From Chlorobium sp. (GTDB lineage Bacteria; Bacteroidota; Chlorobiia; Chlorobiales; Chlorobiaceae), in the NCBI GenBank assembly GCA_028277485.1, contig JANQGE010000072.1:1-33453 (forward strand): a stretch of DNA of 33,453 bases, given 5' to 3'. Below the pieces are notes generated by a model that did no database searches, had not been told where the DNA came from, and saw only the letters and a program-made list of their open reading frames with translations. The position numbers and the translations under genes were made by a program. Below, one piece after another: positions 1 through 8,221 of this stretch (positions are counted from its first letter, which is position 1; each line of letters begins with the position of its first letter).

Positions 1-2
1 CT

Positions 3-935
3 CCGGTGGTGCCCGGTAAAATCGGCAAGGTTGCATCTCATCATGACAGTTTCGGGGCTTTTGTCAGCGGCGTGCTCGCGACAGCCCTTGCAACTCCATG
101 TACAGCTCCTTTTCTTGGAACTGCTCTCGGATTTGCCTTTGCCCAACCTCCGGCGACCGTGTTTCTTTTCTTTACGGTTATTGCGGTCGGTATGGCTGCA
201 CCCTATGTGATTCTTGCATGGTATCCTGCATGGCTGAAGTTTCTGCCCAAGCCCGGAAACTGGATGTACATTTTCAAGCAATTGATGGGTTTCATGCTTG
301 TTGCGGTTGTTGTGTGGCTTGCTTCGATACTGAACAAACAGTCAGGCGGAGACGGTGTCCTGAAACTGCTCATTTTGTTGCTTGTCGTGGCTTTTGTTTT
401 CTGGCTTATCGGAAACTGGGCCGGGTACGGTACTTCTTTTAAGAGGCAGATCGCCGCATGGGGAGCCGGGCTGGTGATTCTTGGCGGGTCATATTTTCTT
501 CTCATACCGGATACAACAGAAAAGGCCGAAAGGGGCAATACCGTAAGCGCTTACGGTATTGCCGCCAGCGTCGATGAAAACGGTGTTCTGTGGCATGAGT
601 TTTCCCCGGCCCTGCTGGATTTGCTGCTTCAGGAGAAAAAGACGATTTTTCTTGAATTCACAGCTGACTGGTGTATTACCTGCAAGGTTCTTGAGGCGGG
701 TGTGCTGAGCAATAAAGCGGTGGGGGAAGCGTTGCAGCAGCGGGATGTGGCTGCCGTAAAGGCGGACTGGACAACACGAAACGATACTGTAACGGCAATG
801 CTGCAGCGGTTCGGAAGGTCGGGCGTACCCCTTTTTGTTATCATTCCCGGCGGGAACCTTGAACGTGCGGTTATACTCCCGGAAATCGTAACGGTCGACA
901 TGCTTCTTTCGGCGCTCGAACAAGCTCGCGGTTGA
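3..935 (+). CDS. dsbD: DsbD-like thiol:disulfide interchange protein, 3' part (5' end outside window)
   Basis: This reading frame is open from the window edge, so the true start lies upstream. The protein would carry electrons across the inner membrane to periplasmic thiol proteins. The visible part holds the second half of the CcdA/DsbD membrane domain, including a TPCTAP motif like the second redox cysteine site of DsbD, followed by about four hydrophobic helices. After a linker comes a C-terminal thioredoxin-like domain with the active site WCITCK in FTADWCITCK, which matches the DsbD gamma domain. The N-terminal alpha domain and the first membrane cysteine cannot be seen. The linker contains residues GNTVSAYGIA encoded by a perfect 30-bp palindrome, reported separately. 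The gene converges on bshC with an 18-bp gap. The family is clear, but DsbD versus a shorter ScsB/CcdA-thioredoxin fusion cannot be settled without the 5' end. Confidence 0.88.
   Translation, partial: PVVPGKIGKVASHHDSFGAFVSGVLATALATPCTAPFLGTALGFAFAQPPATVFLFFTVIAVGMAAPYVILAWYPAWLKFLPKPGNWMYIFKQLMGFMLVAVVVWLASILNKQSGGDGVLKLLILLLVVAFVFWLIGNWAGYGTSFKRQIAAWGAGLVILGGSYFLLIPDTTEKAERGNTVSAYGIAASVDENGVLWHEFSPALLDLLLQEKKTIFLEFTADWCITCKVLEAGVLSNKAVGEALQQRDVAAVKADWTTRNDTVTAMLQRFGRSGVPLFVIIPGGNLERAVILPEIVTVDMLLSALEQARG
534..563. repeat. Perfect 30-bp palindrome inside the dsbD coding sequence
   Basis: Bases 534-548 (ggcaataccgtaagc) are followed at once by their exact reverse complement (549-563), with no spacer. 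The symmetry stops at both edges. It is in frame, so both strands read GNTVSAYGIA in the corresponding frame. It lies in the linker between the last membrane helix and the thioredoxin domain, where an insertion would be tolerated. No second copy was noticed in this window. Confidence 0.95.
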
Positions 936-953
936 AGCGGACCCGGTGAGTGA

Positions 954-2645
954 TCAAAGTTCCATGATGATGTGGGATTCGGTAGCATGTGCCCTCAACA
1001 TCATCGCAAAATCATCAAGGATTTTCCATCCGTACTTATTGAGATAGTAAAAAACATTGACAACTCTCTCCTGAGGGATATCTTCGGGGAAAAGTCCTGT
1101 GGCGGCTTTTTCCAGTTGAACCACGAGTTCATCGTGTTTTCTCCGGCTTGCGCGATGGGTTTTCCGGCGTATTCCCTCCAGGACTTTTTCAACCTGCCTG
1201 ACCGATCCTGCAAGAACCTGTTCAAGGTTCGGGTCAAGTTTTACCAGCGAAGGGGCAAGAGATTCCAGTTCTGCGCGCAACTGCATTTCTGTGCGGTCGA
1301 GAAGGGTATCGAAATCATGGTTTTCAGCACCTGAAATAGCGTTTTTCTGCAGAACGTGGAGATTGTGAAACGCCATGTGGTATATCTGTTTTCTCGACAG
1401 GTTAGGCCGTCCTGTTTTCTGCATTACTTTGTTTATGATCCTGCTGACAGCCGGCTCGATGAGGGTAAAGCTGCCTCTCGGGATGATAAAAGGCATGCTC
1501 AATCCAAAATGTTCATAAACCTTGCGGTATTGAGCGAAATAACTTATTTCAGCCGGCCCTGCAATGTAGGCGAAAACAGGCAGGACATAGTCCTGCACCA
1601 CCGGCCTGAGAATGACATTCGGGCTGAACTGTTCGGGGTGATCACCGCAGATTTCCAGCATCTGGTGCCTTGAATAACGGTGTTTCTCCGGGACAATGGT
1701 AAACGAGTCGGTTGACGACTGCTCGATTTTCATTCGCTGGTCATGGTGGTTCAGGTAAAAGAGATTGACCGCACGCGGTTTGGCCTGGGCCTGGTAGCCC
1801 ATGCTTTCCAGGAGTGAACTCTGTTCAATCACCGCATGTGAGGTAGAAGGGCAAGTTGCAAGTTCACGATGGATAACGTCTTTGGCTAATTTTTTGAATC
1901 CGGGATCGGTTGCTGAGAGGAATACCAGTGGATAGTTCTTGAAGAGGAATGCCATGGTCCTGCCGAAGGCAAGTTCCAGAGTACTTTCCGGGGTATAGAA
2001 CTCGTGCAGAACAGCGATGATTTTCTGTTTATGTTCACTCTCCTGAAGCAAAGCACTGAAGGTAGAGACGATTTCGGTTATGCCGGGGCCCATGGGGGAG
2101 CGGCTTAGCATCTGGCCCGGAAGCCTTCGCCAGGGATCCAGAGTGGCCTGTTTCAGCTCGCCGGCCTCGAAAAGCGATGTCCGTGCCGATTCACTGAAAT
2201 CATGGTCTTCACCTTCAATCCAGAAGAGAGGGATGAAATCATATTCCGGAAACATTTCCTTCTGCCGTTCGGCAACTATCACGGCTGTGAGTGCCTTGTA
2301 GATGGAATAAAGCGGACCTGTAAACAGCCCCGGCTGCTGACCGGTAACAACGAGAAGGCATCGTGGAGAGTGAAGTCGATCGATCGATGCAACATGCGTT
2401 TCGGCAGTTCCAAACTGCCTGTTCTGGCGGACAAGGAGTTCTATAAGCTCACTGCGTTTAAACTGCCGAGACAACAGCGTGTTGAGATGCTTGTAGTAGT
2501 CGGCTTTTTTCCGGTAGTCCAAATGGAAAAACTTTTCGGTCAGCTTCTCATGCAATTCGCCCTCGTGGGTGTAATCATTGAAAAGTTTTGAAAAACCTTT
2601 TTTCAGTGCCTGTATATCCCGGTAGTCGATCAGGAAGGTGTTCAC
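954..2645 (-). CDS. bshC: BshC, putative cysteine ligase of bacillithiol biosynthesis
   Basis: BshC is the last enzyme of bacillithiol synthesis and adds cysteine to glucosaminyl-malate in the cytoplasm. The 563-residue product has the usual family length (about 540). It carries the family's conserved N-terminal stretch VVTGQQPGLFTGPLYSIYKA, then the FIPLFWIEGEDHDF region, and a C-terminal helical coiled-coil part. The start is GTG at 2643-2645, 5 bp after the surE stop codon, so the two genes are very probably co-transcribed with surE first. Green sulfur bacteria are known to use N-methyl-bacillithiol, which fits. BshA and BshB are not in the window. The family call is strong. The exact reaction rests on family knowledge, since the ligase activity has been hard to show in vitro. 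Confidence 0.9.
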   Translation of the reverse strand: MNTFLIDYRDIQALKKGFSKLFNDYTHEGELHEKLTEKFFHLDYRKKADYYKHLNTLLSRQFKRSELIELLVRQNRQFGTAETHVASIDRLHSPRCLLVVTGQQPGLFTGPLYSIYKALTAVIVAERQKEMFPEYDFIPLFWIEGEDHDFSESARTSLFEAGELKQATLDPWRRLPGQMLSRSPMGPGITEIVSTFSALLQESEHKQKIIAVLHEFYTPESTLELAFGRTMAFLFKNYPLVFLSATDPGFKKLAKDVIHRELATCPSTSHAVIEQSSLLESMGYQAQAKPRAVNLFYLNHHDQRMKIEQSSTDSFTIVPEKHRYSRHQMLEICGDHPEQFSPNVILRPVVQDYVLPVFAYIAGPAEISYFAQYRKVYEHFGLSMPFIIPRGSFTLIEPAVSRIINKVMQKTGRPNLSRKQIYHMAFHNLHVLQKNAISGAENHDFDTLLDRTEMQLRAELESLAPSLVKLDPNLEQVLAGSVRQVEKVLEGIRRKTHRASRRKHDELVVQLEKAATGLFPEDIPQERVVNVFYYLNKYGWKILDDFAMMLRAHATESHIIMEL

Positions 2646-2650
2646 GGCCG

Positions 2651-3442
2651 CTACTTTTTAAGTTTCCATCGCCTGATGTTTTTCAGCGCGCTGTGGTTTG
2701 TCATGTCAATAGAGATGGGTGTTACAGTGATATAATTCTGTCTGACGGCATATTCGTCATGCAGCATGTCATTGTCCATAAGCTGAAGTTTTCCGCTCAG
2801 CCAGTAATAGGGATTGCCATACATGTCGTCGCGTTCGATGGTGTTTTCAGCCCAGCGTGATTTGCCTTGGGAGGTTACCGCGACTCCCCGGATTTCCGAT
2901 TCAGGTACGTTCGGGATGTTCACCGAAAGAATGGTGTCTGACGGAAGGCCTTCACGAAGCACCTTTCGCACCAGTTTGCGTGCAAACTTGCCGGCATAAA
3001 TAAAATCAGCGTCTTCATACGTTGTGAGTGAAAAGGCAAGTGAGGGTATGTGCTGGATTACCCCCTCGAGTGCGGCGCTTACGGTGCCGGAATAGAGGGT
3101 GTTGGTAGCGGTGTTGCTTCCGTAATTGATGCCGCTTACAATAATATCAGGTTTTTCAGGGAGTATGTGACTCAAGGCGACTTTTACGCAGTCAACAGGG
3201 GTACCGGAGACAGTGTAGCCGAAAAAGCGGTTGTTTTTAGCGTACTTCCTGATTCGAAGAGGGACGCCGAGGGTCATCGCATGCCCCATTCCGCTGTGTG
3301 GTTCAGCCGGAGCCACAACCGTTACCTTGCCAATTTTTTTCATTGATGCAGCAAGAACATGCAGTCCTTCTCCATCAATGCCGTCATCGTTGCATACCAG
3401 TATGTGAGGTTTGTTGTTCGGAGCGGTTATCTCTGGACGCAT
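2651..3442 (-). CDS. surE: SurE 5'/3'-nucleotidase
   Basis: SurE is a metal-dependent nucleoside monophosphate phosphatase linked to stationary-phase survival. The 263-residue protein has the N-terminal metal-binding motif NDDGIDGEGL (acidic DD pair), then VAPAEPHSGMGHAMTL, and VSGINYGSNTATNTLYSGTV with the metal-binding Asn. All are hallmarks of the family and the length is typical. The start ATG at 3440-3442 has no clear Shine-Dalgarno sequence, as is common in this lineage. It is the first gene of a tight pair with bshC (5-bp gap). The patatin-barrel gene lies 117 bp upstream on the same strand, so read-through from it is possible but not shown. Confidence 0.95.
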   Translation of the reverse strand: MRPEITAPNNKPHILVCNDDGIDGEGLHVLAASMKKIGKVTVVAPAEPHSGMGHAMTLGVPLRIRKYAKNNRFFGYTVSGTPVDCVKVALSHILPEKPDIIVSGINYGSNTATNTLYSGTVSAALEGVIQHIPSLAFSLTTYEDADFIYAGKFARKLVRKVLREGLPSDTILSVNIPNVPESEIRGVAVTSQGKSRWAENTIERDDMYGNPYYWLSGKLQLMDNDMLHDEYAVRQNYITVTPISIDMTNHSALKNIRRWKLKK

Positions 3443-3559
3443 GTTGTTTCAAGTGGTTGAAAGTTTCGCGGGCGGGAAACAAGATACAAAAAACTCTTGA
3501 TTGCCGTTTCGCTGACAGAGTAACAAGTGACAGGTAACGGATATCCTTCAGGAAAGCTC

Positions 3560-6313
3560 TCAAAATTCATGCCCAAAGCTGAAATACAATACCGTTTCCG
3601 CAAACCGCAGGCTTGAACGGCTTTTGTCGGATTCTGTGTCATCGAAGGTAAACGCTTTTCCGACAGTAAAGCGGGCAGGGCCCAGAGGTGTTTCCCAGTT
3701 CAGACCTGCTCCGATGCCGTGGATAATATCGTCCGGTGAGATATCTGTCCTTTTCTGCCAAACGTTACCCGCGTTGTAGTACAGGAGGAATGACGAGGGG
3801 AATATGAGGTCAAACGGCGGACTATATCGGAAGTTTGCCCCAACCGCTGCCATGTTCCGCCCGATGAGATCATTTTCTTTCAAGCCTATAAATCGTTGAC
3901 TGTATGGGCTGCCCGCTCCTCCCAGGAAAAACATTTCCGAAAAAGGCAGACCCTGACCGCTGAGGCCGATAGAGACACTCAGTTGGCCGGATGCCTTTTC
4001 GCTGAAAGATATGTTTTCCTCATGCGCAAGATGGAACTGCCAGAATGTGTCATTGTTAAAAATTTCCGGTGTGAACGAATACCGCAGACTGATGTGCCGT
4101 CCTTCGGTCGGCAGAAAGGAATTGTCTCTTGTATCAAGTGCGAACTGTGCGGCGGCCGATGCGATATCATTGTTTTCAAACTCGAAACCGCTGTTTCCTT
4201 TATCGTAAGTCCGACTGTTCTTCAGGGTCATGTCAAGCAGAAACTGACTGTTTTTTCCTATTCTCATGCCGAAAGAGGAGGCGATGCCGTAGTGTTGAAT
4301 GCTGAAACGTTTGATCTGTTCAGAGGTGGAGAAGAAAAACTGTTTCGAGAATTCAGGTTCGCGTATATCCAGTTTCCGATGGTCATAAAACATTTTAGTA
4401 TTGAAGGTAAGACTTGTGCTGCCAATACGAGGCATGTTGAATTCAAGGTTGACGCGATTGTTTTTTTCTCCGATTTTCGTCCAGCCGCCAATGGAATTCG
4501 CCGTTCCGTTCAGGTTTTCATTTCTGAAATCAATCAGGGCCTGCGCATTATACGTTTCATCGTATCGCACTCCCAGCCGCAGCACGTTAGAAGGTTTTTC
4601 ATTGAGTCTTACCCTGAGTGAGCGGCTGTTTCGCGCCAAAACAGAGTCGCTTCCTGATATGCTGATCGAGACGCGGTTAAATGCGCCCGTTCCAAACAAA
4701 TTGTCAATTGAACGTTCAATATCCTTAAGCGTCAGTGCTTTTGATGTGTCTATGGAAAGTTCTCTCATGACGGGGGTGGGGTGCGTGATGTTTCTGTCCT
4801 GTGAAACGACAAGATTTGAGATTTTGCCGTCTGACAATGTTATGGCAAGCGTTCCGTCGGAAACCGAGACGCTTTCAATATCAACAAGGGCATACCCTTT
4901 TTTCCTGAAAACTCTCAGCAGTTTTTCCAGAGCCCCTATCCCCTTGGTATTGGTGTAACTTTTCTTCATCAGGGGCCCAAAGCAACTGTCAAGTTCTGCC
5001 TTGCTTATCGTGGTTACTGAGTTTAGCAGTTCGACGTTTTCGAATAAAGGCGGTGTTTCACAGAAGAATACAACTTCTCCGGTTTTACGGTTGATTTTCG
5101 CATAAACCCTCGTGAACCGATCGGTTTCAAGCAGCTCTTTCAACGCTTCTTCCACGTATGAAGCGTTGCGTATGATTTCACCAGCAGCATGATAATCTTG
5201 CAGGGTCTCCTTTTCCGCCCCCGTGATCCTGAGGGATTTTTTATGGGAAGATATTCTGGTCTTTCTTGCCGCCGGCAGCGAGATATCCTGCCGGATTTTT
5301 CCTGCAAGCGCTTTCCCGCTTGCATACCCTGCGCTGATCAGGTCGGGGAGCTTTGAAAAATCAATGGCGGGATTGTTGCCGACGTCAGGAGCTATGACAA
5401 GGTCGGCTTTTTCGAGTTGACGAGGGTATTGGAGTTCGATAAGGATGGTCATGGCCTGATCGGCGGCCTGCCAGGGGATGTCAATATCTTCGGCAAGGGT
5501 GTACATGCTGCCTCTGGTATCAACGCCGATTTTATAATCCAGCGAAGCTGTTTCCAACTCGTCCACGGCGAGATTTGCAACAAGCCCCCCGTCGGCGAGC
5601 CTGTACTTGCCAAGCTCGATGGGCTCGAAAATAATCGGAATGGTACTGCTGGCACGCATTGCTTCTGAAAGCGTGCCGTTCGAGAGAGTGATGCGTTTGC
5701 CTGAAACCAGGTCGGTTGTGACTGCCTTGAAGGAGACTGGAAGAGTATTGAACGATCCTGCCGGATGATACAGGGCGTTCATTGTCAACAGATCGAGGGT
5801 TTTTGTCAGCTTTTGTGCCGAGCTCAGCGATTTTGGTATGACGAGTTTGAAGTTCTCGAAGCGTATAGCGATGGTTGCCCGGTCGCGGATCTTCTGCTGC
5901 TCGAGAAACGTACTGGCCCTTGGCGCATCGTTGTCCAGGGAGAGGAGTTCCTGCCACGGGAGCCCGAGAGCGATGTTTTCAAGTTCATCCGCATTGTAAC
6001 CGGCACTGTAAAGGCCCCCGACAACAGCTCCAATGCTTGTACCGACTATGGCATCGATAGGGATGTTTTCTTCTTCCAGTGCTTTGAGTACGCCAACCTG
6101 CGCCATGCCGTTAGCTCCTCCTCCTGAAAGTGCAAGTCCCACCGTTTTCCTCGCGGGCCGCATATATGGGGCAATTGCCGAACGCTTTACAGGCAGATCA
6201 AGGGTGTCGGGATAAACGATGGTCTCATTGCCGGCCTGCAGGGGAGCATGGGTGGTCAACACCAGAAAACAACTGCTGAGAATCAGGGTGGTTATGAATC
6301 CGGGTTTGAACAA
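3560..6313 (-). CDS. Patatin-like phospholipase fused to POTRA and BamA-type outer-membrane barrel
   Basis: The 917-residue protein joins a lipase domain to an outer-membrane barrel, an arrangement like PlpD (type Vd secretion). A signal peptide (about residues 1-27, cleavage near LQA) is followed by the patatin domain at about 55-350. That domain has the oxyanion loop GGGANG (64-69), nucleophile elbow GTSIG with Ser93, and DGG with catalytic Asp241. POTRA-like segments follow at about 400-570, and a surface-antigen barrel runs to the terminal residues FGHEF, which end in Phe as barrel proteins do. The start is TTG at 6311-6313. It is supported by GGAG seven bases upstream and by the well-formed signal peptide, since no ATG gives one. 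The gene diverges from accD. Substrate, and whether the lipase domain is released, cannot be told from sequence. Confidence 0.9.
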   Translation of the reverse strand: MFKPGFITTLILSSCFLVLTTHAPLQAGNETIVYPDTLDLPVKRSAIAPYMRPARKTVGLALSGGGANGMAQVGVLKALEEENIPIDAIVGTSIGAVVGGLYSAGYNADELENIALGLPWQELLSLDNDAPRASTFLEQQKIRDRATIAIRFENFKLVIPKSLSSAQKLTKTLDLLTMNALYHPAGSFNTLPVSFKAVTTDLVSGKRITLSNGTLSEAMRASSTIPIIFEPIELGKYRLADGGLVANLAVDELETASLDYKIGVDTRGSMYTLAEDIDIPWQAADQAMTILIELQYPRQLEKADLVIAPDVGNNPAIDFSKLPDLISAGYASGKALAGKIRQDISLPAARKTRISSHKKSLRITGAEKETLQDYHAAGEIIRNASYVEEALKELLETDRFTRVYAKINRKTGEVVFFCETPPLFENVELLNSVTTISKAELDSCFGPLMKKSYTNTKGIGALEKLLRVFRKKGYALVDIESVSVSDGTLAITLSDGKISNLVVSQDRNITHPTPVMRELSIDTSKALTLKDIERSIDNLFGTGAFNRVSISISGSDSVLARNSRSLRVRLNEKPSNVLRLGVRYDETYNAQALIDFRNENLNGTANSIGGWTKIGEKNNRVNLEFNMPRIGSTSLTFNTKMFYDHRKLDIREPEFSKQFFFSTSEQIKRFSIQHYGIASSFGMRIGKNSQFLLDMTLKNSRTYDKGNSGFEFENNDIASAAAQFALDTRDNSFLPTEGRHISLRYSFTPEIFNNDTFWQFHLAHEENISFSEKASGQLSVSIGLSGQGLPFSEMFFLGGAGSPYSQRFIGLKENDLIGRNMAAVGANFRYSPPFDLIFPSSFLLYYNAGNVWQKRTDISPDDIIHGIGAGLNWETPLGPARFTVGKAFTFDDTESDKSRSSLRFAETVLYFSFGHEF

Positions 6314-6405
6314 TTGAAGGCTCCAGAGGGTTGTTTTGAGATCTCAGGGTGACTTCATATCTTCAGTGTTAGTCCTGGCTTGAGCGATTTTTATATTATT
6401 GCTTT

Positions 6406-6420
6406 TCCGGCCATGCCGGA
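6406..6420 (+). other. Small hairpin in the accD 5' region
   Basis: TCCGGC, loop CAT, GCCGGA forms a perfect 6-bp stem. There is no T-run after it, so it is not a standard terminator. It lies in the divergent patatin-accD gap and may be chance or an operator-like site. Confidence 0.35.
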
Positions 6421-6444
6421 TCAATCGTTCAACCCAGTGTAATG

Positions 6445-6450
6445 TATAAT
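6445..6450 (+). promoter_or_regulatory. Possible -10 box (TATAAT) of accD
   Basis: A perfect TATAAT lies 18 bp before the accD ATG. No convincing -35 box is found 17 bp upstream. If used, transcription would start only about 10 bases before the ATG, giving a nearly leaderless mRNA, and indeed there is no Shine-Dalgarno sequence (the start follows taattaaaa). The call rests on the hexamer and its position only. Confidence 0.35.
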
Positions 6451-6468
6451 CTTTACCCATAATTAAAA

Positions 6469-7308
6469 ATGGTCTGGTTTAAACGGGCAAAGCCTTCGAT
6501 ACGTACCAAAGACAAACGTGATATTCCTGAAGGTCTTTGGCAGAAATGCGACAGTTGTGGAGCGGCGCTTCATAAGAAACAGATCGAGGATCATCTGTAT
6601 ACATGCTGTGAATGTGACCACCATTTCAGGATATCTCCTGACAGATACTTTTCCTTTCTTTTTGACGAAAAAAAATATGAGGAATTCGACGATTCCCTGC
6701 GTGCAGCTGACCCGCTTGTTTTTTCCGATACAAAAAAGTATCCCGACCGTGTGTATGCCGTAATCGAGGAGAGCGGCAAAACCGAAGCCTGCAGGAACGC
6801 CATGGGAATGATAGGCGGATATCAGGCCGTTATCTCTGCAATGGATTTCGGCTTTATTGGGGGATCGATGGGATCTGTTGTCGGGGAAAAAATCGCACGG
6901 GCGATCGATAAAAGCATTGATTGCAATGCACCGCTGATCATCGTTTCCCAGTCAGGCGGGGCACGCATGATGGAAGGGGCTTTCAGCCTCATGCAGATGG
7001 CCAAGACATCGGCAAAACTGTTGCGTCTTGGCGAAAAGAAGATTCCTTACATTTCTCTTATGACCGACCCAACCATGGGAGGCACCAGCGCGTCGTATGC
7101 CATGCTCGGAGATGTCAATATCAGCGAACCGAAGGCACTTATAGGGTTTGCGGGCCCGAGGGTTATCAAGGACACTATCAAGCGGGATCTTCCCGAAGGT
7201 TTTCAGAGGGCGGAATTTCTGCTTGAGCACGGTTTTCTTGACATGATTGTACACCGCAGGGAGCTCAAGCGGCGTATTTCGCAGCTCCTCGATCATTTTG
7301 CCGTTTAA
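6469..7308 (+). CDS. accD: Acetyl-CoA carboxylase carboxyltransferase subunit beta
   Basis: AccD pairs with AccA to move the carboxyl group from carboxybiotin to acetyl-CoA, the first committed step of fatty acid synthesis. The 279-residue product has the N-terminal C4 zinc ribbon (Cys27, Cys30, Cys46, Cys49) and the crotonase-fold carboxyltransferase core with SQSGGARMMEG and DPTMGGTSASYAMLGD, which are typical of bacterial AccD. Length is normal. AccA is not in the window, so the two subunits are encoded apart. The gene stands alone on its strand, diverges from the patatin gene, and its last 4 bases overlap the end of the convergent thyX. Confidence 0.97.
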   Translation: MVWFKRAKPSIRTKDKRDIPEGLWQKCDSCGAALHKKQIEDHLYTCCECDHHFRISPDRYFSFLFDEKKYEEFDDSLRAADPLVFSDTKKYPDRVYAVIEESGKTEACRNAMGMIGGYQAVISAMDFGFIGGSMGSVVGEKIARAIDKSIDCNAPLIIVSQSGGARMMEGAFSLMQMAKTSAKLLRLGEKKIPYISLMTDPTMGGTSASYAMLGDVNISEPKALIGFAGPRVIKDTIKRDLPEGFQRAEFLLEHGFLDMIVHRRELKRRISQLLDHFAV

Positions 7309-7955
7309 GCCCAGCCAAGTGCGGCTGCGGTGACCGGAAACTGACGGATGAAAATCTCTTTAACGGCTTCGGCAATATCCCTGTGTTCTTTCTGTGTGCT
7401 GGCATCCGTCCGGACTTCAATGTAGTGTATCCAGCTTCTGACCGATCCTTTCATGTAAAGTTTTGTCTGCGTATTGAGAGGCAACAGCATGCGTGCGCAC
7501 TCCTTGGCTATGCCCTTGTCGAGAGCCTCGTTGTACTTTTCAACAGAAAAAGCGCTTATTTTCTCCTGTGCATCGGTAAACCACGTGATCGTTGCCTCAT
7601 CAAGGTCATCTACAGAGTGCTGCCGGTTTCTTGTATCCTGCCTTCTGGGGGTATAGGTTTCGAAACTCTGTACTTTAGCATACCTCTGGGAAAATTCCTG
7701 GAATACAAAACTGCGATGCCGCAAAATCTGCGGGGAGATCGCCCGGGAGGTTGTTATCTCAACGGTCATGTCAACCATCTCGAAAATGCTCCAGTGCCGG
7801 TTTTTAATACAGTAGGCAAGCAGTTTTTCATAATCGAGCTTCTCCTGATGCGGGCTTGAAACTCTTGCGCAGTAAGCGATGAGACCTTCAGGAGTAAGCT
7901 TTTCGTTTTGTATTTCGACAAGCGGGTTTGTGACGGCAATGAGACGAACATTCAT
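7305..7955 (-). CDS. thyX: Flavin-dependent thymidylate synthase ThyX
   Basis: ThyX makes dTMP from dUMP using FAD, NADPH and methylene-tetrahydrofolate. The 216-residue protein has the diagnostic ThyX motif RHRX7S (RHR at 79-81, Ser89, then Gln-Arg), here RHRSFVFQEFSQR, and the downstream substrate-binding region with RMLLPLNTQTKLY and the HRDIAEAV helix. Length is typical. It begins with ATG at 7953-7955 and overlaps the 3' end of accD by 4 bp, tail to tail. Its upstream side is the heptamer repeat array that begins about 20 bp before the ATG, so its promoter must lie in or very near repeat DNA. Confidence 0.96.
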   Translation of the reverse strand: MNVRLIAVTNPLVEIQNEKLTPEGLIAYCARVSSPHQEKLDYEKLLAYCIKNRHWSIFEMVDMTVEITTSRAISPQILRHRSFVFQEFSQRYAKVQSFETYTPRRQDTRNRQHSVDDLDEATITWFTDAQEKISAFSVEKYNEALDKGIAKECARMLLPLNTQTKLYMKGSVRSWIHYIEVRTDASTQKEHRDIAEAVKEIFIRQFPVTAAALGWA

Positions 7956-7972
7956 TGTGAAATACTAAAGGT

Positions 7973-8027
7973 GTGACAGTGACAAGTGACAAGTGACAAG
8001 TGACAAGTGACAAGTGACAAGTGACAG
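7973..8027. repeat. Tandem heptamer array (GTGACAA)n
   Basis: After a partial unit at 7973-7978 come six exact copies of gtgacaa (7979-8020) and a final gtgacag (8021-8027), an uninterrupted 7-bp tandem repeat. Degenerate relatives (gtgacga, gtaacaa) recur in the mosaics at about 8.2, 15.3, 16.8 and 22.3 kb. There are no spacers, so it is not a CRISPR array. Confidence 0.97.
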
Positions 8028-8221
8028 TTTAAAGTACAATTTAAAAAAGGAAACGTACATTTCCGACATCAGGTGTCTTGCGACAGGCGTTGCCTAAACC
8101 GGCATGTAAAAAACAGTTTTTTTGGCTAATTCAAATCGGTTTTCTTGTATTGTTTCAGGAGGGGTTTATCTTAATGACACTTCAATGTGTTGCGCGCCGT
8201 GATATTCAGCAGGCAGGAGAA
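8028..8221. other. Non-coding stretch between heptamer array and repeat mosaic
   Basis: I see no gene here. The stretch is AT-rich, with a T-run at about 8118-8124. A possible promoter is TTGGCT with TGTATT about 18 bp downstream. A 16-codon ORF starts at about 8174 (MTLQCVARRD...) behind a purine-rich caggagggg. The ORF is too short to support as a gene and could be a remnant. Confidence 0.4.

Noticed and set aside
7973..8027. CRISPR array
   Set aside because: The units are 7 bp and directly adjacent with no spacers, and no cas genes are present.
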